DNA of 64,000 bases from contig QZFT01000035.1 in assembly GCA_003600225.1 (NCBI GenBank), forward strand, positions 1-64,000. Direction: 5' to 3'. The translations under genes and the position numbers were made by a program. The notes under the pieces were generated by a model that saw only the letters and a list, made by a program, of their open reading frames with translations, searched no databases and was not told the DNA's origin. The stretch comes from Pseudonocardiaceae bacterium YIM PH 21723 (lineage in GTDB: Bacteria > Actinomycetota > Actinomycetes > Mycobacteriales > Pseudonocardiaceae). Below are positions 1 to 8,075 of the stretch, one piece after another (position 1 is the stretch's first letter; each line of letters opens with the position of its first letter).

Positions 1-43
1 ATGTTCGGCCACGCTTTCCGGCCGAACATCCCCGACTTCGGGA
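1..43. repeat. PAL-A palindromic repeat, copy 1 (cut by window edge)
   Basis: ATGTTCGG, a short loop, then CCGAACATCCCCGACTTCGG; the left arm is truncated at the edge. It matches the right arm of the copies at 27.9, 32.5 and 43.9 kb. It is translated in frame as the linker just before the first nucleotide-binding domain of the CydDC fusion. Confidence 0.7.
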
Positions 44-2298
44 CCTCGCAGGAACCGCTGGAGCTCAGGGTTACCGGGCTCCGGGTGCGGCGGCGGGATG
101 GCTTCGCGCCGGATGGCGCGGATTTCGTCGTCCGGTCGGGGGAGATCACCCGGCTGTCCGATGTGGATGGTCTTGGTGCGAGTGGCGCGGGCAAGTCCAC
201 CGTCTTCAGCACCCTGCTCGGATTCAGCACTGTGCACAGCGGTCTGGTGACGATCAACGGCGCCGAGTTGTCCACAGTGGATCATGAACTTTGGCGGACG
301 CGGCTGGCCTGGGTGCCACAGCGCCCGACCTTTACCCATAACACGGTGGAAGACGAGCTCAGGCAAGCGGTTTCCGACCAACCGGGGCCCGCACCGAGCA
401 GCGCGGAACTGGAGTCGGCGGCGGCCAGTTCACGTTCCGTCCACCTACTCGGCCGAGTTGTCCACACTCTGTCCACAGGGGAGCGACAGCGGGTGGCGAT
501 CGCCCGCGCGGTGCTCCGGGTGCAACGCGGGGCCAGACTGTTGTTGCTGGATGAACCCACCGCGCATCTGGACGATACAACCGCTGCCTTCGTCCTGCAG
601 GAGATCCGGCGGCTGGCGGATTCCGGAGTCGCGGTGCTGCTCGCCGCGCACCGGGAGGCCGTGGCAGATTTGTCCACAGTGGACTTCGGGGATGAGTCCA
701 CTGTGGATGAACCTGTGGATGAATCCGCCGAGCGCGTCCCGCTGCGGGGCGGGATGTTCCTCGGCGCGGTGCTGCTCGGCGCGGCCACCGCGTGCAGCGG
801 CGCCGCGTTGATCGGCGTGGCCGGCTGGCTGATCGCCAAGGCGGCCACCATGCCGCCGATCCTGACGCTGAGCGTCGCGGTCCTCGGCGTGCGGTTCTTC
901 GCCCTGACCAAGGCGGTGCTCCGGTACACCGAGCGACTGGTCTCACACCGGGCCGCGTTCCGGTTGGCGACCGACCTCCGGGTGCGGCTCTGGGGACGGA
1001 TCGTTGGGCTCGGCCCGGCACGCACCCTGGAACTGCGTCGCGGCGAGGGCCTGCGGCGGATGGTCGACGATGTCGATCAGGTGCGGGATCTGGTGCCGCG
1101 CACCGTCTTGCCCACGCTGACCGCCGTATTGGTCGCCGTGCTCGCGGTGTTCGCCCAGGCGTTGGTCGACCCCGCCGCGGGCGCCGTACTGGCCGGTGGG
1201 CTGGTGGTCGCGGTGTTCCTCGCCCCCGCGCTGGCCCTGCTGGCCGAGCGCCGGGCGACCACCGCGCTGGCCGCCGACCGGCGCCGGTTCGCCGGCCGGG
1301 TGCTGACCATGCTGGAGGGCGCCGCCGACCTGATCGCCATGGGTGCGCACCGGCCCTGGCTGCGTCGCGCGGCCGAGCAGGACGCGGAGCTGACCGGGCG
1401 GACCCGCCGGCAGGCTCTCGGTGCCGGGGCGGGCATCGGCCTGGCCACGCTGACCATGGGGCTGACCGCGCTCGGTTGCCTGGTCACCGGCCTCGGCAGA
1501 CTCGACCCGCTGCTGGTCCCGGTTGTCACCCTGATCCCGTTGGCACTGCTCGAAGTGGTGCTCCCGCTGACCACCGCCGCCCAGTACCGCGTCGCGCTCC
1601 AGGCCGCGCTCGGGCGCCTGGGGCTACCCGAAGTTGGCGATGTTCGCGGCACAGAGCGCCGACTTCGGAGGCATGGGGGACAGATCGATCTGCGCCGGGT
1701 GAGCGTGGGCTGGCCGAATGGGCGTGGGGTGCTCAGTGCGGTGGACCTGCGGGTGCCCACCGGCGCCTGGGTGAGCGTGGTGGGACCGTCCGGGGCCGGG
1801 AAGTCGACGCTGGGCGCCTTGCTGCTCGGGTTCCTCCCACCGAGCGCGGGAACCGCTGTGCTGCCGGAGCGGGTGTCCTGGAGCCCGCAGGAGCCACAGC
1901 TGGTGTCCATCTCGGTGCGGGAGAACCTGCGGCTCGGCGACCCGGAGGCCACCGACGATCAGCTGCGTCAGGCCCTTCGCGCGGCCCAGCTACCGGAGTG
2001 GACCGACCGGCTGGACACCCTCGCCGGGACGACCCTGTCCGGCGGTGAGGCCGCGCGGCTGGCCGTGGCGCGGGCGCTGCTCGCGTTGCCGCACAGCGAC
2101 GTGTTGCTCCTCGACGAGCCGACCGCGCACCTGGACCCGGACAACACCCGGCGGCTGCTGGACGAGCTCCGGTTCGCCGCGCGCGGCCGGACGGTTGTGC
2201 ACATCACCCACGACCCGGCCCTGGTCGCGCCGAACGACCTGGTCATCGAGGTCGGTGACGGGCGAATCACCAGGCGTGAACCGAGCCGGAGCGGCTAG
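1..2298 (+). CDS. cydDC: Fused CydD/CydC-type ABC exporter, 5' end outside window
   Basis: Heterodimeric-type ABC exporter read as one chain: nucleotide-binding domain 1, then a six-helix membrane domain, then nucleotide-binding domain 2. In this family (CydDC) the exporter moves cysteine or glutathione to the outside and is needed to assemble cytochrome bd. Seen here: Walker A GASGAGKST at residues 59-67, signature LSTGERQ, Walker B LLLLDEPTAHLD; membrane domain about 245-530; second Walker A GPSGAGKST, signature LSGGEAARL and Walker B VLLLDEPTAHLD. The CydD membrane half must lie upstream, so the ATG at base 1 is very probably an internal codon. Oddities: about five extra residues (SDVDG, 54-58) sit between the first strand and the P-loop of domain 1, and both linkers in front of the NBDs contain copies of a palindromic repeat. 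The histidine kinase gene starts 6 bases after the stop, suggesting co-transcription. Confidence 0.85.
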   Translation: MFGHAFRPNIPDFGTSQEPLELRVTGLRVRRRDGFAPDGADFVVRSGEITRLSDVDGLGASGAGKSTVFSTLLGFSTVHSGLVTINGAELSTVDHELWRTRLAWVPQRPTFTHNTVEDELRQAVSDQPGPAPSSAELESAAASSRSVHLLGRVVHTLSTGERQRVAIARAVLRVQRGARLLLLDEPTAHLDDTTAAFVLQEIRRLADSGVAVLLAAHREAVADLSTVDFGDESTVDEPVDESAERVPLRGGMFLGAVLLGAATACSGAALIGVAGWLIAKAATMPPILTLSVAVLGVRFFALTKAVLRYTERLVSHRAAFRLATDLRVRLWGRIVGLGPARTLELRRGEGLRRMVDDVDQVRDLVPRTVLPTLTAVLVAVLAVFAQALVDPAAGAVLAGGLVVAVFLAPALALLAERRATTALAADRRRFAGRVLTMLEGAADLIAMGAHRPWLRRAAEQDAELTGRTRRQALGAGAGIGLATLTMGLTALGCLVTGLGRLDPLLVPVVTLIPLALLEVVLPLTTAAQYRVALQAALGRLGLPEVGDVRGTERRLRRHGGQIDLRRVSVGWPNGRGVLSAVDLRVPTGAWVSVVGPSGAGKSTLGALLLGFLPPSAGTAVLPERVSWSPQEPQLVSISVRENLRLGDPEATDDQLRQALRAAQLPEWTDRLDTLAGTTLSGGEAARLAVARALLALPHSDVLLLDEPTAHLDPDNTRRLLDELRFAARGRTVVHITHDPALVAPNDLVIEVGDGRITRREPSRSG
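1628..1668. repeat. PAL-A palindromic repeat, copy 2 (degenerate, intragenic)
   Basis: Left arm CCGAAGTTGGCGATGTTCG is intact (1628-1646); the right arm keeps only CGCCGACTTCGG (1657-1668), its CCGAACAT part being replaced. It is read through as LPEVGDVRG and following residues in the linker between the membrane domain and the second nucleotide-binding domain of CydDC. The reading frame through the repeat differs from that used at copy 1. Confidence 0.7.
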
Positions 2299-2304
2299 CC
2301 TCGC

Positions 2305-3459
2305 ATGGACATGGATGCCAAGACCGCGAGCCGCACGCTGGCCGCCTCCACCGAGATCACCACCCAGGCGTTGTTCGGGGATGATCCGGATCTCGTGCTG
2401 CCCATGGTGGTCCGGGAAGCGGCCGCGCTGGCCGAAGCCGACCTCGGCGTGGTGATGGTGCGCGGTGAGGACAACCGGCTCACCGTCGAGGCCGCCTACC
2501 GCAACCCCGGCCTGGCCGACCCGGGCACCGATCCGGTCGGCGCGGTCCTGTCCGACCGGTCCGCCGCCGCCCGCGTGGCCCGCAGCGGCGTGCCGATGAC
2601 CGTGGACGACCTGTGCTCCGACCCGCGCACGGCCCCGTTCGTGCCGCCACCGCTGCGCATCTACGGCCCGTTCGCCGTGGCGCCGTTCGGCACCGCCAGC
2701 CGCAGGCTCGGCGCGCTCGCCGTGTACCGCCGCCGCGGTGCACCGGTCTTCACCGCTGCCGGCGTCGAGGTGCTCACCTGGTTCGCCGCGCAGGCCGGGC
2801 TGGCCCTGGTGCTGGCCGAGGGCGCCACCGCCCGCCGCAGGCTCGCGCTCTACGAGGAGCGGGAACGGATCGCCCGCGATCTGCACGACGTGATCATCCA
2901 GCGGCTGTACGCGTCCGGGGTGCAGCTGGAACTGTTGTCCCGGCGGCTGGGCAGCCGTCTGGAGGAGTCCGACGCCGCCCGGCTCACCGAGGCCGTGGAC
3001 CAGGTCGATCAGACGATCGCCGAGGTCAGGGCCACCGTGCGGGCGTTGCGCCGGGCCGATCCGGCCACCCGCAGCGACGCCCCGCACCTGCTGGACTCGA
3101 TTCGCGCGGAGGCCGATCTGGCCAGTGAATTACTGGGCTTCACCGTGCAGCTGGAGACCACCGGCGACCTGCGGCAGATCCCCACCGAGCCCGCCGACCA
3201 CGCGCGGGCCGCGCTGCGCGAGGCACTGTCCAATGTGGTCCGTCATTCGGGCGCGCACTCGGTTCTGGTGCGCGCCAGACACATCGCCGACCGGCTGACC
3301 ATCCAGGTGATCGACGACGGGTGCGGTATCCCCCGGGATGTCACCCGGCGTGGCCTGGCGAACATCGAGGAGCGCGCGGTGATGTCCGGTGGCCGCTGTG
3401 TCGTGCAGTCTTCGCCGAGGGCCGGAACCACCCTGACCTGGGAAGTCCCGGCCCGGTGA
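2305..3459 (+). CDS. GAF-domain sensor histidine kinase (NarL/DevS-like)
   Basis: Cytoplasmic sensor kinase of the HisKA_3 type that would phosphorylate a NarL/FixJ response regulator. Residues about 20-170 form one GAF sensor domain; the dimerisation helix carries ERERIARDLHD with the phospho-accepting His194; the ATPase domain has the N box around Asn310 (LREALSN) and the G1 box VIDDGCGI at 336-342. No transmembrane segment is visible. At 384 residues it is shorter than two-GAF DevS kinases. It follows the cydDC stop by 6 bases, so it is likely in that operon and may sense redox or respiratory state (inference). The best partner candidate is the NarL-type regulator at 6821-7447 on the other strand, separated by three protease genes. 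The ligand cannot be told from sequence. Confidence 0.88.
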   Translation: MDMDAKTASRTLAASTEITTQALFGDDPDLVLPMVVREAAALAEADLGVVMVRGEDNRLTVEAAYRNPGLADPGTDPVGAVLSDRSAAARVARSGVPMTVDDLCSDPRTAPFVPPPLRIYGPFAVAPFGTASRRLGALAVYRRRGAPVFTAAGVEVLTWFAAQAGLALVLAEGATARRRLALYEERERIARDLHDVIIQRLYASGVQLELLSRRLGSRLEESDAARLTEAVDQVDQTIAEVRATVRALRRADPATRSDAPHLLDSIRAEADLASELLGFTVQLETTGDLRQIPTEPADHARAALREALSNVVRHSGAHSVLVRARHIADRLTIQVIDDGCGIPRDVTRRGLANIEERAVMSGGRCVVQSSPRAGTTLTWEVPAR

Positions 3460-3500
3460 ACTAGTCGGTCAGACCGGTGCTGTGATCCTGCATAGGGATC

Positions 3501-3534
3501 CCTCCCCCTGTGTTCGCGGGCATGACGGGGGAGG
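3501..3534. terminator. Hairpin between convergent genes
   Basis: CCTCCCCC (3501-3508) pairs perfectly with GGGGGAGG (3527-3534) across an 18-base loop. It lies between the 3' ends of the convergent kinase and DUF3152 genes and could end transcription from both sides. There is no T tract, as usual in high-GC actinobacteria. Confidence 0.5.
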
Positions 3535-3542
3535 AACGTTCG

Positions 3543-3559
3543 GTCATAGGACCTATGAC
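3543..3559. other. 17-bp perfect palindrome GTCATAGG-A-CCTATGAC
   Basis: Eight-base arms around a single central A, directly behind the DUF3152 stop codon. It may be part of the bidirectional terminator region or a protein-binding site; nothing in its position favours an operator, since no gene starts nearby. Confidence 0.4.
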
Positions 3560-3563
3560 GGCA

Positions 3564-4274
3564 TCACGGATACGGCCATGCGTTCGGCCTACACACGTGC
3601 CCGTCGGCCGGCACGGACACGCCCTGCGAGTCGCGGGTGATGGCGGCCAGTTCGTCGTTCGACACGCTGAGCGTCTGCTGCATCATCACCGGAGCGGGCG
3701 CACCGGAGGCCGGGCACACGGCGTGCTGGTTGCCGAAGAAGTGCCCCACCTCGTGGTTGATCGCGTAGCGCCGGTAGTCCGCCAGGTCGCCGTGGAACGA
3801 GGTGGCGCCCCGGAACCAGCGGGCGGCGTTGATGAACACCCGCCGGGTCCCGAGGTAGCAGGACACCTCGTACGGGATCTCCTCCCCGCCGCAGAACCGC
3901 TCGGCGGTCTGCTGTGAGACCAGGGTGACCTGGAAATCGGCGTCGCCCCCGGTCCGCTGCACCCCGAACAGTCCCGCGCCGGTCCAGCCGCGCCGGTCGG
4001 ACAGGGTCTCCTGCACCAGCGAGCCGAATTCGGCCGCCTGTTCATCGGTGATGCCCGCGGCCGACTCGATCTCCACGGTGTACCGCCGCACGGTGCCGGT
4101 GCCCACCGGCTGTGAGTCGCCCGGAACGACCTGGAACTCGCCGGAGCCGGAGTGCGGGAAGGCCGCGCCCTGGGGCAGTTCGGCGGAGGCGTACCGCACG
4201 TCGGCCTTGGCCAGGCCGACGATCAGCATCGCGGCGGCGGCCGCACTCAGGGACATCAGGTACCACTTACGCAT
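3564..4274 (-). CDS. Secreted/anchored DUF3152 metzincin-like metalloprotease
   Basis: 236 residues with an N-terminal hydrophobic segment (about 5-24) that is either a signal peptide or a membrane anchor. The catalytic-looking motif HEVGHFFGNQH (174-184) fits the metzincin zinc motif HExxHxxGxxH with Glu175 as base, followed about 20 residues later by PVMMQQ, a plausible Met-turn. Two cysteine pairs around 128-139 and near the C-terminus would suit an exported fold. The family is widespread in actinobacteria; its substrate is not known to me. It is convergent with the histidine kinase and is followed upstream by two S1 protease genes on the same strand, so this is a small block of exported proteases. 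Confidence 0.8.
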   Translation of the reverse strand: MRKWYLMSLSAAAAAMLIVGLAKADVRYASAELPQGAAFPHSGSGEFQVVPGDSQPVGTGTVRRYTVEIESAAGITDEQAAEFGSLVQETLSDRRGWTGAGLFGVQRTGGDADFQVTLVSQQTAERFCGGEEIPYEVSCYLGTRRVFINAARWFRGATSFHGDLADYRRYAINHEVGHFFGNQHAVCPASGAPAPVMMQQTLSVSNDELAAITRDSQGVSVPADGHVCRPNAWPYP

Positions 4275-4319
4275 GGGGTCAGCCTGCCGCCGCGAGTTCC
4301 GCGCCCGGTCCGGGTGATG

Positions 4320-5084
4320 TCACAGCCCTGTCATGATTCCCTTCATCCAGCTCGCGAAGTGCCGCGGCTGCGTGAAGACGAGTGGCGCGTCCGGAAGGCC
4401 GTGGGAGGCCACTCCGGCGATCAGCCAGCGGTCTCCGTCCCGCACCAGCGCGGGGCCGCCCGAGTCCGAGTTCCCCACCTGGATCTCGTTCTTCGGGGTG
4501 CCGACGCAGATGGCGTTCTCCCGGACTGTGATCCGGCAGGACTTGGTGGGCAGGATCTCGACGCCGGCCTGTTGCAGCCGATCCGGGTAGCAGGCCGGGT
4601 CGGTGAAGTCCTTGCACGGGGACAGCCGGTACTGGCCCCAGCCGACGATCCGGGCCGGGGTGCCGACCGGGGAGTCGGCCGGCGGCATGGTCACCGGCTG
4701 CCCGTGCACCGCCGACTTCAGGTGCAGCAGCGCGATGTCCCCTTCGGCGGGCTCCAGGCTGTACCGGTGGTACCTGTCCACCTCGACCAGTTGGCCGCCG
4801 GACGTGGGATCCAGCGAGCCGAAGCGCACCCGCCAGTCACGCGGGGTGCCCTCCAGCACGTCGCCCTCGCTCCACAGGCAGTGCGACGCGGTGATCGCCC
4901 ACTGGGGTGCCAGCAGGCTCACCCCGCAGAAGTGCCCGCTGGGCAGGTTCGAGCCGGGCCGTTGCAGGGAGCCCAGGAAGGAGTACGGCTCAGGGGCGTC
5001 GCCGCCGCCGATGATGGCCTGTGCGGGGGCGGCCATGCCGCACAGCAGGGCGGCGACCGCGATAAGGGTTGTTCGAATACGCAT
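4320..5084 (-). CDS. Secreted trypsin-fold serine protease (S1)
   Basis: 254 residues if started at the ATG at 5084, which gives a clean signal peptide (MRIRTT..., cleavage about 23) followed directly by the activation-type N-terminus IIGG; the longer upstream frame adds only low-complexity sequence. The triad is intact: His68 in TASHC, Asp116 in GDIALLHL, Ser208 in NSDSGGPAL. The residue at the S1-pocket position (189 in chymotrypsin numbering) appears to be Gln, so trypsin-like Arg/Lys specificity should not be assumed. It lies downstream of a two-domain protease gene on the same strand, 116 bases apart, and closely resembles that protein's first domain (QRPxGxN..., LVRDGDRW), suggesting gene duplication. 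Confidence 0.88.
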   Translation of the reverse strand: MRIRTTLIAVAALLCGMAAPAQAIIGGGDAPEPYSFLGSLQRPGSNLPSGHFCGVSLLAPQWAITASHCLWSEGDVLEGTPRDWRVRFGSLDPTSGGQLVEVDRYHRYSLEPAEGDIALLHLKSAVHGQPVTMPPADSPVGTPARIVGWGQYRLSPCKDFTDPACYPDRLQQAGVEILPTKSCRITVRENAICVGTPKNEIQVGNSDSGGPALVRDGDRWLIAGVASHGLPDAPLVFTQPRHFASWMKGIMTGL

Positions 5085-5200
5085 GCCTGGGACGGTGTCA
5101 CCGCGGGTTCCCGGTGCCATCCGGGGAAAACCATGGCTCGGGGTCCGGGTCATGTCACCCTGCGGGCCGGGACCCTGGGTGGCCCCCCCCCGCGACCGGC

Positions 5201-6763
5201 TCAGCCCTTCGGCCGGGTCAGGGTGCATCCGGGACGGTTCAGGTCCACAGTGGACGCAGGTCCGATGCAGGCGGGCAGCATGCCGGTCTGCTGGCCGTAC
5301 CGGATGCCCTTGTGCACCGACACCGTGCCGTTCGCGTCGACCTCGCACGGGTTGTTCTCCGTGCACTTCTCGCCCTCGTCGTTGCCGGTGTTGTGCACGC
5401 CGATCACGGTGGTGCCGTCCGCGGCCAGGATCGCCGAGCCGGACTCACCGTGCGAGGGCCCGCACTTCGGGTCGTAGCGGTAGGCGCCGCTCTGCTCGTA
5501 ACCGCCCTCGCGCAGCTTGGGCACGATCGTCTCGATGGTGCAGGCGTACCGGGTGGTCAACGCGGAGACGATGCCGACCTTGTCGCCCGGCTTCGCGGCT
5601 CCGGTACCCAGCTGGAAGATCGTCGCGCCCTCGGATTCGAGCTGGGCGTAGGTCTTGTCCAGCCGGTACAACGCCACGTCCGTTCCGGTCATGGTCGCGT
5701 ACAGCAGCCGGGCCTTCTTCGCCTTCGTCCGCACGTAGCCGGCCGGGTCCAGCAGGTAGGTCTCGCCCTTGGTCTCCCGATCGACCCAGGCGGAGCCCGG
5801 CTCCGGGCGTTCGACCAGGGTGTTGTCCGGATCCTGGGGGTCGGGCCGGTAGATGGCCGCGCAGTGGCCGTTGGTCAGCACCAGCGCCGGGTCCTGCGGC
5901 TTCGACTCCGCCGTGCGGACCACCGATCCGGTGCAGCCGCGCAGGTCGATGGCGCCGGTGGTGTTCGGTACCGGGTCATCCGCCGGGACCTTGCTGCCGT
6001 CCATGATGCCGTTCAGCCAGCCCGACCAGTGGTGGGTGTCCTCGTACACCGTCGGTGCATAGCTCTCGCCGATGAACGTCGTCCCGGCGACCACCCACCG
6101 GTCACCGTCGCGTACCAGCGCGGGCCCGCCGGAATCGGTGTTCTCCGCGCGCACACTGCCGTCCTTGGCCCCGACACAGATCTCCGCCTCGGGATGGAAC
6201 GGATCACAGGTCGCGGTCGGCTGGATCTGAGTGTCGGCCTCGTGCAGCTTCGACGGATAACAGGTCTCGTTGTCGGTGCAGGTCTTGCCCCAGCCGACGA
6301 TGCGGGCCGGGGTGCCCTCCGGGTAGCGGGCGGCCGGCAGCTTCGCCGTCTCGCCGGTCACCGGGGACTTCAGGTGCACCAGCCCCATGTCGCTTTCCCG
6401 GTAGTAGTTGCTGGTCCGGTAGTACTTGTCGATCTCGGCCACCTGGCCGCCCGAGCCGTTGTCCAGCGAGCCGAACCGGACCGTCCAGCCACGGGGAGTG
6501 CCGACCAGCCGGTCGCCGACGTTCCGCAGGCAGTGCGCTCCGGTGACCGCCCACTGCGGGGCGATGAGCGTCATGCCGCAGGCGTGGCTGTTCGCGCCGG
6601 GCCCCTCCGGGCGTTGCAGGGAACCCAGGAACGGGTAGGGGGACTTCGACTCGGAGCCGCCGATGATGCCTTGGGCTACGGGGATCACCGAGGCAGGGAG
6701 CGCAGCCCCACCCAGGGCGGCGACCAGCGCCGCGCCGAGCAGGAGCTTGGTTCTCGTGTGCAT
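5201..6763 (-). CDS. Secreted two-domain tandem S1 protease
   Basis: 520 residues: signal peptide about 1-32, then two separate trypsin-like domains. Domain 1 (33-255) begins IIGG and has His77 (TGAHC), Asp125 (SDMGLVHL) and Ser211 (TDSGGPAL). Domain 2 (about 275-520) has a different, V8/alphalytic-like look, with His300 (TNGHC), Asp362 (TDVALYRL) and Ser441 (HGESGSAIL). Both triads look complete, so both could be active. Domain 1 is close to the neighbouring single-domain protease; domain 2 has no equivalent there. The Cys-rich C-terminus suggests disulfides in an exported protein. It lies between the response regulator gene and the single protease gene, all on the minus strand; whether the regulator controls it is unknown. 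Confidence 0.87.
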   Translation of the reverse strand: MHTRTKLLLGAALVAALGGAALPASVIPVAQGIIGGSESKSPYPFLGSLQRPEGPGANSHACGMTLIAPQWAVTGAHCLRNVGDRLVGTPRGWTVRFGSLDNGSGGQVAEIDKYYRTSNYYRESDMGLVHLKSPVTGETAKLPAARYPEGTPARIVGWGKTCTDNETCYPSKLHEADTQIQPTATCDPFHPEAEICVGAKDGSVRAENTDSGGPALVRDGDRWVVAGTTFIGESYAPTVYEDTHHWSGWLNGIMDGSKVPADDPVPNTTGAIDLRGCTGSVVRTAESKPQDPALVLTNGHCAAIYRPDPQDPDNTLVERPEPGSAWVDRETKGETYLLDPAGYVRTKAKKARLLYATMTGTDVALYRLDKTYAQLESEGATIFQLGTGAAKPGDKVGIVSALTTRYACTIETIVPKLREGGYEQSGAYRYDPKCGPSHGESGSAILAADGTTVIGVHNTGNDEGEKCTENNPCEVDANGTVSVHKGIRYGQQTGMLPACIGPASTVDLNRPGCTLTRPKG

Positions 6764-6820
6764 GGCGCCAACGGTCCCGCCGGGTATTCCGGGTTGTGTC
6801 CGCGCTATGTCACGGCATGG

Positions 6821-7447
6821 TCACGGTTTCCCGCGCCGGGCGATCCAGGCGGCGGCCTGGGTGCGGCGCTGCATGCCGAGCTTGGCCAGCACCGCCGTCA
6901 CGTAGTTCTTCACCGTCTTCTCCGCGAGGAACAGCCGCTCGGCGATCTCCCGGTTGGACAGGCCCTCGCCGATCAGCAGCAGCACCTTGCGTTCCTGCTC
7001 GGTGAGCGCGGCCAGCTCGTCCCCGGCGCTCTGGTTGCGGATCCGGTCCAGCACGTGCGCCGTGGTCACCGGATCCAGCAGCGACCGCCCGGCCGCCACC
7101 TCGCGCACCGCCTGCACCAGGTCCTGGCCGCGGACCTGCTTGAGCAGGTAACCGCCCGCCCCGGCCATGATCGCGCCGAGCATGGCCTCCTCGTCGTCGA
7201 ACGCGGTCAGCACCAGGCAGCGGACGCCCAGCTCACGCAGCGAGCGGCAGAGCGACACCCCGTCACCGTCCGGCAGCCGCATGTCCACCACGGCCACATT
7301 GGGCCGCTTCGCGGCCGCGACGGCCTCCGCCTCGGCCACGCCGCCCGCCTCCGCGACCACCGAGACGTCCTGCTCACCGTCGAGCAGGTCGCGGATGCCG
7401 CGACGCACCACCTCGTGGTCGTCGACCAGCAGGACTCTGATCCCCAT
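6821..7447 (-). CDS. NarL/FixJ-family response regulator
   Basis: 208 residues: receiver domain 1-120 with acidic pocket Asp9/Asp10, phospho-acceptor Asp55 (VVDMRLPDGDG), Thr81 and Lys103; LuxR-type helix-turn-helix about 145-205 (LTEQERKVLLLIGEGLSNREIAERL, with the recognition helix EKTVKNYV). The overall make-up matches DevR/DosR-like regulators. The one-GAF kinase at 2305-3459 is the obvious partner candidate although the genes are not adjacent. It is transcribed away from the Hsp20 gene, whose CIRCE operator lies 46 bases upstream of this start. I see no DosR-box consensus near cydDC within the window. Confidence 0.9.
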   Translation of the reverse strand: MGIRVLLVDDHEVVRRGIRDLLDGEQDVSVVAEAGGVAEAEAVAAAKRPNVAVVDMRLPDGDGVSLCRSLRELGVRCLVLTAFDDEEAMLGAIMAGAGGYLLKQVRGQDLVQAVREVAAGRSLLDPVTTAHVLDRIRNQSAGDELAALTEQERKVLLLIGEGLSNREIAERLFLAEKTVKNYVTAVLAKLGMQRRTQAAAWIARRGKP

Positions 7448-7492
7448 GCATGGAACCTACTAGCCCCGGGAACAACTCAGGGGGTCCGGCCG

Positions 7493-7519
7493 TTAGCACT
7501 CACAGACGCCGAGTGCTAA
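7493..7519 (+). promoter_or_regulatory. CIRCE element (HrcA operator)
   Basis: TTAGCACTC, nine-base spacer, GAGTGCTAA: an exact match to the classical CIRCE inverted repeat bound by HrcA. It lies 30 bases upstream of the Hsp20 start, so heat-inducible, HrcA-repressed expression is expected. Confidence 0.95.
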
Positions 7520-7549
7520 TTAGCTCGGCTAAGGAGAGGGGAATTCGAG

Positions 7550-7993
7550 ATGACTCTGGCCGTTCGCGGGACCTTGTGGGACCCCTTCACCTCGTTCGCC
7601 GCCGAGTTCGACTCCCTGGCCCGACGGGCTCGTGTCCAGGAGAACGCCTACGTGCCCGCGGTCAATGTCACCCGCGAGGGCGGTGACGCCCTCATCACGC
7701 TGGAACTGCCCGGTGTGGACGTGGACAACGATGTCGACATCGAGGTGACCCAGGGCCGGCTGACCATCAGCGGCAACCGGGCCGAACAGACCACCCAGGA
7801 GGATCAGGGCTGGAAGGTGCGGGAGATCCGCTCCGGAAAGTTCAGCCGTGAATTCACCCTGCCGGACCACGTCGGTGCTGAGCAGATCGAAGCCGACTAC
7901 GACAAGGGCCTGCTGCGCATCCGGGTCAAGGATGTCGCCAAGCCCGAGGTAGCCGCGGCCAAGGTGCCCATTCGGCACGAACTGACTCGGTAG
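7550..7993 (+). CDS. Small heat-shock protein, Hsp20/alpha-crystallin family
   Basis: ATP-independent holdase chaperone of 147 residues. The alpha-crystallin domain covers about 40-135: VNVTREGGDALITLELPG starts it, and it ends with the family's G-L-x-I/V-x-V signature as GLLRIRV. The N-terminal WDPF motif near residue 10 is typical of bacterial Hsp20. A good ribosome-binding site (AAGGAGAGG) precedes the ATG, and a perfect CIRCE operator lies just upstream, marking it as a heat-shock gene. It is monocistronic: downstream is only a hairpin cluster and a convergent macro-domain gene. Confidence 0.93.
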   Translation: MTLAVRGTLWDPFTSFAAEFDSLARRARVQENAYVPAVNVTREGGDALITLELPGVDVDNDVDIEVTQGRLTISGNRAEQTTQEDQGWKVREIRSGKFSREFTLPDHVGAEQIEADYDKGLLRIRVKDVAKPEVAAAKVPIRHELTR

Positions 7994-8075
7994 CCGGCCG
8001 ACCCGCGCTCCGACCGCACTATCGGACGCGCACTGGATGGCCCTCGGGCAAACCCCCAGCCGGGGGCCATCCCCC

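Noticed and set aside
7550-7590. DosR-box-like GGGACC...GTGGGACC at the start of hsp20
   Set aside because: It is inside the coding sequence, is a direct and not an inverted arrangement, and the CIRCE operator already explains regulation.
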